This document shows positions 54,753-63,789 of a stretch of DNA of 64,000 nt, one piece after another. Each line of letters starts with the position of its first letter. Within the stretch, counting starts at the first letter, position 1. Origin of the DNA: Alphaproteobacteria bacterium. Its GTDB lineage: Bacteria; Pseudomonadota; Alphaproteobacteria; Rhodobacterales; Rhodobacteraceae. The DNA lies in assembly GCA_029289325.1 (NCBI GenBank), contig JARFTV010000012.1:26920-90919 (forward strand). The letters run 5' to 3'. Made by a program: the position numbers and the translations under genes. Under the pieces are notes generated by a model. It was not told the DNA's origin and did no database searches. It saw only the letters and a program-made list of their open reading frames with translations.

Positions 54753-55973
54753 TCAGAGACCCGTTTTCAGGTTCGACACCCACTGCGCATGGGCCCGGTC
54801 CGCCGCCATGTCGGACTTGAAGAACTCGACCAGCAGGTCCTCGTTCTGCTTCTGCACATCCGGGTTCCAGGCCATGTCGCCCGAGGGCACCAGGTTCCCG
54901 CTGGCCAGGATCTCCAGGCCCTTCTTCATGCAGTCGTTGGCTGCGGCCAGGTCAACGTCGCCCCGGATCGGCAGCGAGCCCTTCTTCAGGTTGAACGCCA
55001 CCTGCACCTCGGGCGAGACCAGAAGCGCGGCAAGACGCTTCTGCGCCTCTTCCTTCTCGGGGTCGTTCAGCTTGGGGAAATAGAAGGCATCGCCCCCGGT
55101 CGAGAGATAGGCGTTCAGCCCAAGGCCCGGCAGGCAGGTATAATCCTGGCCAGCGACCTCACCCGCCACCTGGAATTCCCCCTGCGCCCAGTCACCCATG
55201 ATCTGACCGGCCGCCTGATCCGTGATGACCAGGTTCGTGGCCTGGTTCCAGTCCTGCACGTTCGAATTGGCCGCCAGCTTGCGCACATTCGCGGCCGCCT
55301 CGAACACCGCCGCCATTTCGGGGCCAGCGGCCACGTCCATGTTCTTCTCGACGTTCACCGCCTTCCAGACGTCAAGGCCCGCCACCGCCACGGTGATCGC
55401 GCCGAAAGCCAGGTTGGACTGCCAGGGCTGGTTGCCCAGCGCCAGCGGAGTCTTGCCCGCCGCCTCGACCTGCGGGGCGGTTTCCACGAATTCGTTCCAG
55501 TTGGTCGGGACCGGGATGCCGATATCCTCATAGACCTTGTTCGACAGCCACAGCCATTCCGGCGAGTGGATGTTCACCGGCGCGCAGTAGATCCGGCCGT
55601 CGACCGTGCAGGCATCCAACAGCGTCGACGGGAAGATGACCTCCTTCCAGTTGTTGGCCTCGGCCACATCGGTCAGGTCCAGCATCAGCCCCGCCTCGAC
55701 CAGTTCCAGCGCCTGCTGGCCGTGGTTGAACTGGGTGGCCCCCATCGGGTCGCCGCCGGTGATCCGGCTGATCATGATCGGACGCGCGGTGCCGCCGCCC
55801 CCGGCGATGGCGCCGTCGACCCACTTGTCGCCCGAGGCGTCGAAGGCCTTGGCCAACTCGGCCACCGCCGCGGCCTCCCCGCCCGAGGTCCACCAATGGG
55901 TGACTTCAAGCTCTGTCGCCATGGCCGGCATCGCAACCGTCGCCAGCAAGGCGGTCAATTTCGTCAGTCTCAT
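54753..55973 (-). CDS. Extracellular solute-binding protein (family 1, sugar)
   Basis: A 406-aa periplasmic binding protein and the first gene of the leftward operon. It has a signal peptide (MRLTKLTALLATVAMPAMA). The core shows TELEVTHWWTSGGEAAAVAE, NIHSPEWLWLSNKVYEDIGI and LPGLGLNAYLSTGGDAFYFP, typical of ABC sugar receptors for oligosaccharides or sugar acids. Transcription should start just left of the twin LacI operators at 55990-56024. Confidence 0.94.
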   Translation of the reverse strand: MRLTKLTALLATVAMPAMATELEVTHWWTSGGEAAAVAELAKAFDASGDKWVDGAIAGGGGTARPIMISRITGGDPMGATQFNHGQQALELVEAGLMLDLTDVAEANNWKEVIFPSTLLDACTVDGRIYCAPVNIHSPEWLWLSNKVYEDIGIPVPTNWNEFVETAPQVEAAGKTPLALGNQPWQSNLAFGAITVAVAGLDVWKAVNVEKNMDVAAGPEMAAVFEAAANVRKLAANSNVQDWNQATNLVITDQAAGQIMGDWAQGEFQVAGEVAGQDYTCLPGLGLNAYLSTGGDAFYFPKLNDPEKEEAQKRLAALLVSPEVQVAFNLKKGSLPIRGDVDLAAANDCMKKGLEILASGNLVPSGDMAWNPDVQKQNEDLLVEFFKSDMAADRAHAQWVSNLKTGL

Positions 55974-56285
55974 GCGTTCCTCCCGGTTTCTATAACGTTA
56001 TAGAATCAGCCTATAACGTTATAGTTTTCTCGATCAACTGATCTTTTCGCTTGTGCCCCCCGGCAGCCCAAGTTTTGATCACTGGATGATTCCGCGTAAT
56101 TCCGCGCGGAAATCCGGGCCGGAACCCACCGATGCCGCAGCGCCGAAACATCGCGCAAATGCTTGTTCGCACGGGAATTGCCACAACCGTTGCGTGCGTC
56201 CTCGCTGCGCCTGCACAATCGCGCCGCCGGTACGAATCGGATCGGCAAGGACGCGCCGGCGCCGTCCCGGCAGGAAAGGTCGACC
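55974..56285. promoter_or_regulatory. Divergent promoter region with twin LacI operators
   Basis: Two perfect 14-bp palindromes, CTATAACGTTATAG at 55990-56003 and 56011-56024, are spaced 21 bp centre to centre, two helical turns. They lie 17-51 nt upstream of the binding-protein start and about 260 nt from lacI. This central-CG palindrome is the classic form of a LacI/GalR-family operator. The remaining 250 nt toward lacI carry a TTTTGATCA half-site (56083-56091) of doubtful meaning. Confidence 0.85.
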
Positions 56286-57332
56286 ATGGCCCTGCCTCCT
56301 GACACCGCCCCCGCCCTCCCCCGTGATTCGGAGCATGAGCGTCCGACGCTCAAGACCATCGCCGCCGCGACGGGCCTCGCGATCGCCACCGTCAGCCGCG
56401 CGCTGAAGGACGCCCCGGACATCGGCGAAGAGACGAAAAGGCGCGTGCGCGAGACCGCCGCCCAGCTCGGCTACCGCCCCAACCGCGCGGGTGTGCGCCT
56501 GCGCACCGGCAAGACCAATGTCATCGCGCTGGTGCTTTCGACCGAAACCGACGTGATGAACCACACCTCGCGGCTGATCTACTCGATCGCCAACGCGCTG
56601 CGCGGCACCGCCTATCACCTGATCGTCACGCCCTTCTTCCCCGACCAGGACCCGATGGAGCCGATCCGCTACATCGTCGAAACCGAAAGCGCCGACGGGA
56701 TCATCCTGAACCAGACCAAGGAAGACGATCCCCGCATCCGCTACATGCAGGATCGCGGTTTCCCCTTCGCCACGCATGGCCGCTCTGCAATGGGGATCGA
56801 CCATCCCTATTTCGACTTCGACAACGAGGCTTATGGTCGCCTCGGCGTTCGCACTCTCGCCGAACGCGGCCGCAAGCGGCTCTTGCTGGTGCCGCCGCCG
56901 CGCTCGCACATGTATGCGCGCCACATGACCTTCGGCTTCTCGGACGAGGCCGCGCTTCTCGGCCTGCCCTTCGAGGTGGCCGAAACCGTGACCTCGGACT
57001 CCGGCGGCGAGGCGGTCGAGACCGCCATCGCCGCCCGCTTCGCCCGGCCGAACCCGCCCGACGGCCTTCTCGTCGGCTCGACCACAGCCGCCATGGCCGC
57101 CATTGCCGGGGCCGAGCGGTCGGGCCACGTGCTCGGGCGAGATTTCGACGTGGTGGCGAAAGAGGCCATCGCCGTCCTGCGCCGCTTCCGCAAGGACATC
57201 CTGATCGTGCGCGAGGACGTGGGCCGCGCCGGCGAATTCCTCGCCCGCGCGCTGCTGGCCGCGATCGAGAAACGCGACTGGGACGACCGGCAGGGGCTGG
57301 ACGTTCCGGTCAAGGTGGAAACGGGCCCCTGA
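56286..57332 (+). CDS. LacI-family transcriptional regulator of the sugar locus
   Basis: A 348-aa repressor with an N-terminal helix-turn-helix (TLKTIAAATGLAIATVSRAL), the hinge RPNRAGVRLRTGKTNVIALV and a two-lobed effector domain (residues about 75-345). ATG 56286 follows AGGAAAGG. It is divergent from the transport operon and heads a rightward unit with an isomerase and an oxidoreductase. Its stop codon lies within the small hairpin GGGCCCC-TGA-GGGGCCC (57323-57339). Confidence 0.95.
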   Translation: MALPPDTAPALPRDSEHERPTLKTIAAATGLAIATVSRALKDAPDIGEETKRRVRETAAQLGYRPNRAGVRLRTGKTNVIALVLSTETDVMNHTSRLIYSIANALRGTAYHLIVTPFFPDQDPMEPIRYIVETESADGIILNQTKEDDPRIRYMQDRGFPFATHGRSAMGIDHPYFDFDNEAYGRLGVRTLAERGRKRLLLVPPPRSHMYARHMTFGFSDEAALLGLPFEVAETVTSDSGGEAVETAIAARFARPNPPDGLLVGSTTAAMAAIAGAERSGHVLGRDFDVVAKEAIAVLRRFRKDILIVREDVGRAGEFLARALLAAIEKRDWDDRQGLDVPVKVETGP

Positions 57333-57355
57333 GGGGCCCCATCGGGAGGACAAGG

Positions 57356-58411
57356 ATGAAGACGATCAAGGGCCCGGCCCTCTTCCTGGCGCAATTCGCG
57401 GGCGACGAGGCCCCGTTCAACTCCTGGGACGCGATAACGCGTTGGGCGGCCGATTGCGGCTATGTCGGCGTGCAGGTCCCCACCTGGGACGGCCGCCTCT
57501 TCGACCTGGACAAGGCCGCCACCTCAACCACCTACTGCGACGACTTCAAGGGCATCGCCGCCGAGGCGGGTCTGCAGGTGACCGAGCTTTCGACCCATCT
57601 GCAAGGCCAACTCGTGGCTGTCCACCCGGCCTATGACACCGCCTTCGACGGCTTCGCCGCGCCCTCGGTTCGCGGCAACCCGAAGGCCCGCGCCGAATGG
57701 GCGGTGGATCAGGTGAGGAAGGCGCTCACCGCCTCGAAGAACCTCGGGCTTTCCGCCCATGCCACCTTCTCCGGCGCGCTGGCCTGGCCCTATCTCTACC
57801 CCTGGCCCCAGCGCCCGGCCGGGCTGGTGGAAGAGGCTTTCGACGAACTCTCCCGCCGCTGGCTGCCGATCCTGAACCATGCCGAGGACTGCGGCATCGA
57901 CGTCTGCTATGAAATCCACCCCGGCGAGGACCTGCACGACGGGATCAGCTACGAGATGTTCCTTGACCGCGTGCAGGGTCACGCCCGTGCGAACATGCTG
58001 TACGACCCTTCGCATTACGTCCTGCAACACCTTGATTACCTTGAGCATATCGACATCTACCACGACCGGATCAAGATGTTCCACGTCAAGGATGCCGAGC
58101 TGAACCCCACGGGGCGCCAAGGCGTCTATGGCGGGTTCCAGTCCTGGGTGAACCGCGCCGGCCGCTTCCGCTCTCCGGGCGACGGGCAGGTCGATTTCGG
58201 CGGCATCTTCTCCAAGCTCACCCAGTACGGCTTCGACGGCTGGGCCGTGGTGGAATGGGAATGCTGCCTGAAGCACCCCGAGGATGGCGCGCGCGAGGGG
58301 GCGGCCTTCGTGGACGCCCACATCATCCGCGTGACAGAAAAAGCCTTCGACGATTTCGCCGATGCCGGCACCGACCGTGCCGCCAACCGACGCATGCTGG
58401 GTCTTGGGTGA
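57356..58411 (+). CDS. Sugar phosphate isomerase/epimerase
   Basis: A 351-aa TIM-barrel protein of the xylose-isomerase-like class, larger than the 249-aa one in the other operon. Candidate metal ligands lie in VCYEIHPGEDLHD, MLYDPSHYVLQHLD, KMFHVKDAELNPTG and AVVEWECCLKHPED. It lies 23 nt after lacI with GGGAGGACAAGG as ribosome site. Probably works with the adjacent oxidoreductase on an oxidised sugar. Confidence 0.92.
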   Translation: MKTIKGPALFLAQFAGDEAPFNSWDAITRWAADCGYVGVQVPTWDGRLFDLDKAATSTTYCDDFKGIAAEAGLQVTELSTHLQGQLVAVHPAYDTAFDGFAAPSVRGNPKARAEWAVDQVRKALTASKNLGLSAHATFSGALAWPYLYPWPQRPAGLVEEAFDELSRRWLPILNHAEDCGIDVCYEIHPGEDLHDGISYEMFLDRVQGHARANMLYDPSHYVLQHLDYLEHIDIYHDRIKMFHVKDAELNPTGRQGVYGGFQSWVNRAGRFRSPGDGQVDFGGIFSKLTQYGFDGWAVVEWECCLKHPEDGAREGAAFVDAHIIRVTEKAFDDFADAGTDRAANRRMLGLG

Positions 58412-58413
58412 CA

Positions 58414-58450
58414 CCCCGGGGCGCTGCCCCCGGACCCCAGGATGTTTATG
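58414..58450. repeat. Short GC-hairpin related to the dispersed repeat
   Basis: CCGGGG (58416-58421) pairs with CCCCGG (58428-58433) and is followed by ACCCCAGGATGTTTATG. This is the reverse-oriented relative of the AAATATCCTGGGG element seen at 44970 and elsewhere. It fills the 68-nt gap between the isomerase and oxidoreductase genes. Confidence 0.5.
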
Positions 58451-58479
58451 GACAGAAAATGACAGACAGAGGTTGAGAC

Positions 58480-59640
58480 ATGCCCATCGACGCCGCCCAC
58501 ACCGCCCGCCCCGAACGTCTCCGCCTTGGCATGGTCGGCGGCGGACGCGACGCCTTCATCGGCGCGGTCCATCGCATCGCCGCGCGCATCGACGATCAGT
58601 ATGAGCTGGTCGCGGGCGCCTTCTCCTCGAACCCGGAGAAGGCGCTGGCCTCCGCGCAGGACCTCGGCGTCCCCCGCGCCTACACCAGCTTTGCCGAGAT
58701 GGCCGCGCGGGAAGCCCGCCGCAAGGACGGCATCGACGCCGTCGCCATCGTGACCCCGAACCACATGCACGCCCCCGTCGCGATGCAGTTCCTGAAGCGC
58801 GGCATCCACGTCATCTGCGACAAACCACTGACCGCGACCCTGTCGGAGGCGAAGAAACTCGCGAAAGCCGCCGAGGCCTCGGGCGTCGTCTTCGCCCTGA
58901 CCCACAACTACACCGGCTATCCGATGATCCGGCAGGCCAAGGCGATGATCGCCAACGGCGACCTCGGTGACCTCCGCCTCGTCAACGTCGAATACGTCCA
59001 GGACTGGCTGACGCAAGAGGTCGACAACAAGCAGGCCGACTGGCGCACCGACCCGGCCCGCTCCGGCGCAGGCGGCTCCACCGGCGACATTGGCACCCAC
59101 GCCTTCAACCTGGCAAACTTCGTCACCGGCCTGACGCTTGACACGCTGGCCGCCGACCTCACCGCCTTCGTCGCCGGCCGCCGCGTCGACGACAATGGCC
59201 ATGTGCTCATGCGCTACCAGGGCGGGGCCAAGGGCATGCTCTGGTGCAGCCAGGTCGCCCCCGGCAACGAGAACGGGTTGCGCCTCCGCGTCTACGGCAC
59301 CAAGGGCGGGCTTGAGTGGTCGCAAGAGGATCCGAACTACCTCTGGTTCACCCCGTTCGGCCAGGAGAAGCGCAGGATCAGCCGCGGCGGCGCCGGTTCG
59401 GGCCCCGAGGCCGCGCGCCTGACCCGCATCCCCCCCGGCCACCCGGAAGGCTACCTGGAAGGCTTCGCCAACATCTACACCGAGGCCGCCCGCGCCATCC
59501 GCGCCGCCAAGACCGGGACACCCCTGCCCGAAGGCACCACCTTCCCCGGTCTGAAAGAGGGGCTTGAGGGCGTGGCCTTCGTCGATGCCTGCGTCCGCTC
59601 CTCGGCCCGCAACGGTGCCTGGGTCAGCCTGAACCTCTAA
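58480..59640 (+). CDS. Gfo/Idh/MocA-family oxidoreductase
   Basis: A 386-aa dehydrogenase-like protein: Rossmann motif GMVGGGRDAFIGAVHRIA, the catalytic-loop DKPLTATLSEAKKL, and GSTGDIGTHAFNLANFVTGL in the C-domain. It is the second Gfo/Idh/MocA enzyme of the locus, paired with the 351-aa isomerase, mirroring the pair in the leftward operon. The two pairs may give a 3-keto-glycoside or inositol-like route (inference). Confidence 0.93.
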   Translation: MPIDAAHTARPERLRLGMVGGGRDAFIGAVHRIAARIDDQYELVAGAFSSNPEKALASAQDLGVPRAYTSFAEMAAREARRKDGIDAVAIVTPNHMHAPVAMQFLKRGIHVICDKPLTATLSEAKKLAKAAEASGVVFALTHNYTGYPMIRQAKAMIANGDLGDLRLVNVEYVQDWLTQEVDNKQADWRTDPARSGAGGSTGDIGTHAFNLANFVTGLTLDTLAADLTAFVAGRRVDDNGHVLMRYQGGAKGMLWCSQVAPGNENGLRLRVYGTKGGLEWSQEDPNYLWFTPFGQEKRRISRGGAGSGPEAARLTRIPPGHPEGYLEGFANIYTEAARAIRAAKTGTPLPEGTTFPGLKEGLEGVAFVDACVRSSARNGAWVSLNL

Positions 59641-59641
59641 G

Positions 59642-59696
59642 TCTTTCTCTTCTCCAAATATCCCGCGGGAGGTCCGGAGGGCGCGAAGCCCTCCGG
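59642..59696. repeat. Dispersed intergenic repeat, copy 3, with terminator-like stem
   Basis: TTTCTCTTCTCCAAATATCC (shared 20 nt with copy 2) is followed by the perfect stem CCGGAGGGC (59674-59682) / GCCCTCCGG (59688-59696), loop GCGAA. It lies between the converging oxidoreductase and trgB genes. The central GGGGGT/ACCCCC hairpin of copies 1, 2 and 4 is missing. Confidence 0.75.
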
Positions 59697-59764
59697 GGTC
59701 GGGCCAAGGGGGCAAGGCCAAGGCCCTGGCGCAGGCGTAGGGTGGGCGATCTCGCCCACCTTCC

Positions 59765-60622
59765 TCACCCGCGCAGCCGGCCCCGTTCGCGCTGCATCCA
59801 GAGGACCGTCAGCAAAAGCGGCGCATTGCCGATCTCGCCCGAGGCCGCGACCTCGATCAGCCGGTCGACTTCGACCAGCTGCCCCCGGATATCTTCCGCC
59901 TCTTCCGCCGCGCCGAACACCCCCGCCACCCCGTCCGGCAGGTCGCAAAGCGCGACATAGGAATAGAGATACTCCGTCACCGCCCCCGGCGTCGGATAGT
60001 ATTCCGCGACCTTCTCAAGCGCGCCGAGCACCAGGCCGGCCTCCTCGACCGCCTCGCGCCGGGCGGCCTCTTCCGGCGTCTCCCCCGGATCGATCCGTCC
60101 CGCGATCGCCTCCAGCTGCCAGGGATGCGGGTCGCCCCGCCCGAAGGGGCCCATCCGGAACTGCTCGATCAGCAGCACCCGGTCGCGCACCGGATCATAG
60201 GGCAGCACAGTCACCGCATCGCCCGCCACAAAGACCTCGCGCTTCAGCCGCGGGCTCCGGCCCCCGTCAAAGCGCGGATGGGTCAGCTCCAGCTCCTCCA
60301 GCGCAAAGAACCCGGCATGGGGATGCCGCCGCCCCAGCACCTCGACCGGCCCTTCCCCCCGGCGCAGCGCCGGTGCCACGGCCGAAGCCGCCCGCGCCCG
60401 GCTCGCCGCCACCACCCGCAACGAAGCCAGCCGCCGCCGTAACACCGCCGCCGGGACCGAGCCGAAAGCCTCCATCACCAGCTGCGCCAGCGCAACTGCC
60501 TCCGGACCCTCCCCGCTGTCGGCGAGTGCCGCGCCGGTCACGTCGACATAGAACTGCAGCCGCGCTGCCTGCTCCGGTCCGGCAGGGCCGAGGACGATCT
60601 CCCGCAGGGTGCCGCCCGCCAC
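59765..60622 (-). CDS. trgB: TrgB-type NUDIX hydrolase
   Basis: A 285-aa NUDIX protein. Residues about 1-100 form an N-terminal domain of the TrgB family, and the NUDIX box GRIDPGETPEEAARREAVEE occupies about residues 180-200, preceded by PYDPVRDRVLLIEQFRMGPF as in ADP-ribose pyrophosphatases. It starts with GTG one nt after the trgA stop. In Rhodobacter sphaeroides trgA and trgB are linked to tellurite resistance. The biochemical role is probably hydrolysis of a nucleotide-sugar such as ADP-ribose. Confidence 0.88.
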   Translation of the reverse strand: MAGGTLREIVLGPAGPEQAARLQFYVDVTGAALADSGEGPEAVALAQLVMEAFGSVPAAVLRRRLASLRVVAASRARAASAVAPALRRGEGPVEVLGRRHPHAGFFALEELELTHPRFDGGRSPRLKREVFVAGDAVTVLPYDPVRDRVLLIEQFRMGPFGRGDPHPWQLEAIAGRIDPGETPEEAARREAVEEAGLVLGALEKVAEYYPTPGAVTEYLYSYVALCDLPDGVAGVFGAAEEAEDIRGQLVEVDRLIEVAASGEIGNAPLLLTVLWMQRERGRLRG

Positions 60623-60623
60623 G

Positions 60624-61076
60624 TCAGCGCCAGCGCCGGTTCGCGTTCTCGGCCAACATGCCGCCGATGATCCCGCCCACGAGCATGACGATCAGCACGT
60701 TGAACGTGCCCAGCGTCGGCGCCCGCTCCAGCATCAGCGCGAAAACGTCTACGATGGCATCCAGCGGCCCCTCGTAGCGCATCTTCCACGAATTCTGCAG
60801 CATCTCGTAAAGACCGACCATCATCAGGGACACGAAGACCAGCACCACCATGGTCTTCAGCCCGGCCGCCGCCGATTCCAGATAGCCCTTCCCGACCGAA
60901 GGCCCCATCACCCGCCACCCGACGATCGCCCCGATCAGCGCTACGACCTCGCGGACGCTGCCCACGGCTTCGGCGATCGGCATGTTGGCGATATAGACAC
61001 TCGCGGTGATCCAGCCGACCACCGCGAAAGCGGCGGCGGACATGGCCTTGGCTCCGGTCGGCATCGAGGTCGGCAT
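60624..61076 (-). CDS. trgA: TrgA-family membrane protein
   Basis: A 150-aa inner-membrane protein with four hydrophobic segments, including AAFAVVGWITASVYIA, VVALIGAIVGWRVM and FNVLIVMLVGGIIGGMLAEN. It matches TrgA of Rhodobacteraceae in size, helices and its place directly before trgB. ATG 61076 is chosen over GTG 61079 because GAGGG lies 6 nt upstream. Function beyond association with tellurite resistance is unknown. Confidence 0.88.
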   Translation of the reverse strand: MPTSMPTGAKAMSAAAFAVVGWITASVYIANMPIAEAVGSVREVVALIGAIVGWRVMGPSVGKGYLESAAAGLKTMVVLVFVSLMMVGLYEMLQNSWKMRYEGPLDAIVDVFALMLERAPTLGTFNVLIVMLVGGIIGGMLAENANRRWR

Positions 61077-61085
61077 CACAGGCCC

Positions 61086-62300
61086 TCAGTTCGGACGCGT
61101 CACCGTGATCTGCGTCACGTCGCAGTTTCCACCCTGGAAGGCTCCCGCGCAAGAGGCGAGGTAGAAGTCCCACATCCGCTTGAACCGGTCGTCGAAACCC
61201 AGCCGCTTCACCTCGGTCCAGCGTTCGGTAAAGGTCTCGTGCCAGCGCCGCAGCGTCAGGCTGTAGCTCTCGCCGAACTCGATCGAGCCCTTGACCAGCA
61301 GCCCCGCCTTTTCCACCTCGGCCCGCAGGACCGAAGGGGCCGGCAGCATCCCGCCGGGGAAGATGTACTTCTGGATGAAATCCACGCCCCGCCGATAGAT
61401 CTCCCAGCGCGCATCGGCGATGGTGATGATCTGCAACGTCGCATGTCGCCCCGGCTTCAGCCGCTGGCGCAACGTGTCGAAGTACACCGGCCAGTAGCGT
61501 TCGCCCACCGCCTCGAACATCTCGATGCTGGCGATCCCGTCATAGCTGCCGCGCTCGTCGCGATAGTCCTGCAGCTTGATCTGCACCCGGTCGGAAAGCC
61601 CCGCTTTCGCGATCCGCTCCACCGCATAGTCATGCTGCGCCTGGCTGATCGTCAGCCCAGTGACCCGCAGGCCCCGCTCTGCTGCCGCGTACTCGGCAAA
61701 GCCGCCCCAGCCGCAGCCGATCTCCAGCACATGCTCGCCGGGCTGGGCGCCCATCTGGTCGACCATGCTGGCATATTTCCGGCGCTGCGCGGTCTCCAGG
61801 CTTTCCTGCGGGTTCTGGAAGATGGCCGAGGAATAGGTCATCGTCTCGTCCAGCCACAGCCGGTAGAACTCGTTTCCAAGATCATAGTGATGGGCGATGT
61901 TCTTCTTCGCCTGCCGCTTCGAATTGGACTGCAGCCAGAAGCGCAGCCGCTCATAGACCCGCACCAGCCCCAGGCCGGGATAGCCGTCGCCCACCACATT
62001 GTTCGCCGGGCGCTGGATCAGGTCCAGAAAGGCCTGCAGGTCCGGCGTGTCCCACCAGCCCTCCAGATAGCCGTCGCAGAAGCCCAGGTCGCCTTCCCGG
62101 ATCAGCCGGGCGAACAGGTCCGGGTTCAGCACCCGGATCTCGGCCGCGATCCCCGGAGCCTTGCCCTCGATCCGGAAACGACGGCCGTCGGGCAGGACAA
62201 AGTCCAGCCGCCCCTCGCCCAGCCGCCCCGCCGCCTCGAAGGCCTGGGCAAAATACCGCGGCAGGCCAGTCTGGCCCCGCACCGATGTCAACACGTCCAT
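61086..62300 (-). CDS. cfa: Cyclopropane-fatty-acyl-phospholipid synthase (CFA synthase)
   Basis: A 404-aa AdoMet-dependent enzyme that adds a methylene to unsaturated phospholipid chains. The AdoMet site is HVLEIGCGWGGFAEYAA, preceded by NIAHHYDLGNEFYRLWLD and followed by FDRFKRMWDFYLASCAG. The N-terminal lipid-binding domain spans residues about 1-120. It lies between phrB and trgA on the same strand. In Rhodobacter sphaeroides cfa is a member of the RpoE/ChrR singlet-oxygen regulon. Confidence 0.94.
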   Translation of the reverse strand: MDVLTSVRGQTGLPRYFAQAFEAAGRLGEGRLDFVLPDGRRFRIEGKAPGIAAEIRVLNPDLFARLIREGDLGFCDGYLEGWWDTPDLQAFLDLIQRPANNVVGDGYPGLGLVRVYERLRFWLQSNSKRQAKKNIAHHYDLGNEFYRLWLDETMTYSSAIFQNPQESLETAQRRKYASMVDQMGAQPGEHVLEIGCGWGGFAEYAAAERGLRVTGLTISQAQHDYAVERIAKAGLSDRVQIKLQDYRDERGSYDGIASIEMFEAVGERYWPVYFDTLRQRLKPGRHATLQIITIADARWEIYRRGVDFIQKYIFPGGMLPAPSVLRAEVEKAGLLVKGSIEFGESYSLTLRRWHETFTERWTEVKRLGFDDRFKRMWDFYLASCAGAFQGGNCDVTQITVTRPN

Positions 62301-62355
62301 GAGCCCACCCCCAGGGTTCTTTTGCCCGCCAGTTTCACCAAGCCCAGGCACCACA

Positions 62356-63768
62356 TCAAGACTTTCGTGACGCATAGGCCGCCAAGGCCCGCGCACGCCC
62401 CTCGGCGAGGTCCACCACCGGCCGCGGATAGGGGGCCTTGGCATCCAGCCCCCAGGACCGCGGGACCGCCTCGAAGAAACCCGTCGCCTCGGCCCCCGGT
62501 TCCCGGGCAAGCTCCGCGATGAACCGGCGCTGGTATGCGCCTTTCCCGTCGAATTTCTCTGCCTGCCCCGCCGGATTGAACACCCGGAAATAGGGCGCTG
62601 CATCGGGACCCGATCCCGCGACCCATTGCCAGCCCATCGCATTCGCCGCCGGATCCCAGTCGGTCAGGCAATCCGCGAACCAGTCAAGCCCAAGCTTCCA
62701 ATGCGTCAGGAGATGCTTCGTCAGATAGCTTCCCGCGATCATCCGCGCCCGGTTGTGCATAGTCCCCGTGACATACATCTCGCGCATCGCCGCATCGACG
62801 AAGGGCTCGCCCGTCATCCCCCGCCGCCAGCGTTCGGCCTCCGGACTGTCGCCGCGCCAGGGAAAGCCGTCCCACTCCGGCCGCCAGTTTCCGCTGGTGA
62901 TCTGCGGCGTGTGGTGCATGAGATGATAGCTGAACTCGCGCCAGGCCAGTTCCCGCAGAAAGCTCTCCGCCCCCGCCAGCCCCTCGTCCCTCGCCCGAAG
63001 GCCCGCGTGCCAGACCTCACGGATACCGATCTCGCCATAGGTCAGGTTCTCCGACAGGCGCGAAGTGCCCGCCACCCCCGGAAAATCCCGCATCTGCGCA
63101 TAGCGCGCCACCGGCCCGGCCAGAAAGGCCGCCAGCTTGCCCCGCGCCTCCGCCTCGCCCACCGCCTGATACCGGGCGACTACCTCGGCCCCCCGGTTCA
63201 TCGCCGCGCCCAGCCGCCAGGACGCCAGCCGGTCCCCGGCCACGGGAACGTCCACCGCCCTCAGCCGCTTTGGTGCCAGCGCGGGCGCCGCCACCTCCCG
63301 CCCCCGCACCGCCTTCCAATAGGGCGTGAACACCCGGTAGAACCCGCCCTGCCCGGTCGCGACCTCCCAAGGCTCGTGCAGCAGGTGCCCCGCGAAACTC
63401 CGCGCCTCGACACCCTCCGCCCGCAGCGCCGCCTTGACGCCCATGTCTCGCGCCACGCTCACCGGATCATAGAGCCGCGACCACCAGACCCCGCCCGCGC
63501 CCGTCTCGGCGACCAGCCCGCGCAACACCTCCAGCGCCGCCCCCCGCCGCAGGACCAGACGCAGGCCGATAGCTTCCAGAGCCTCCGCGAAAGCCGCAAC
63601 CGACAGCCCCAGCCGCCATTTCGGCGCCGCGCCCAATGCCTCGGTCTCGGGGTCCAGGATGAACACGGGCAGAAGCGGCCGGCCCAAGGCGGCCGCCGCC
63701 GCCAGCATCGGCTGGTCGCCCAACCGCAAGTCGCGTCGGAACCACAGGATCAACGGTCTGTCGGTCAT
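62356..63768 (-). CDS. phrB: Deoxyribodipyrimidine photolyase (cryptochrome/photolyase family)
   Basis: Repairs cyclobutane pyrimidine dimers with blue light and FAD. The 470-aa product has the antenna domain start LILWFRRDLRLGDQPMLAAA and C-terminal FAD-binding motifs (SFLRELAWREFSYHLMHHTP, TGTMHNRARMIAGSYLTKHL). The DNA/FAD segment WFADCLTDWDPAANAMGWQW follows. Full-length class I photolyase. The start 63768 follows AAAGGCTGGGG. It heads the phrB-cfa-trgA-trgB run behind a candidate RpoE promoter. Confidence 0.96.
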   Translation of the reverse strand: MTDRPLILWFRRDLRLGDQPMLAAAAALGRPLLPVFILDPETEALGAAPKWRLGLSVAAFAEALEAIGLRLVLRRGAALEVLRGLVAETGAGGVWWSRLYDPVSVARDMGVKAALRAEGVEARSFAGHLLHEPWEVATGQGGFYRVFTPYWKAVRGREVAAPALAPKRLRAVDVPVAGDRLASWRLGAAMNRGAEVVARYQAVGEAEARGKLAAFLAGPVARYAQMRDFPGVAGTSRLSENLTYGEIGIREVWHAGLRARDEGLAGAESFLRELAWREFSYHLMHHTPQITSGNWRPEWDGFPWRGDSPEAERWRRGMTGEPFVDAAMREMYVTGTMHNRARMIAGSYLTKHLLTHWKLGLDWFADCLTDWDPAANAMGWQWVAGSGPDAAPYFRVFNPAGQAEKFDGKGAYQRRFIAELAREPGAEATGFFEAVPRSWGLDAKAPYPRPVVDLAEGRARALAAYASRKS

Positions 63769-63789
63769 TCCCCAGCCTTTCCCACCAGA

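Noticed and set aside
56083..56091. TTTTGATCA half-site near lacI resembling the GntR motif
   Set aside because: Only one arm matches and the palindrome is broken (GATCACTGG); it is likely chance.
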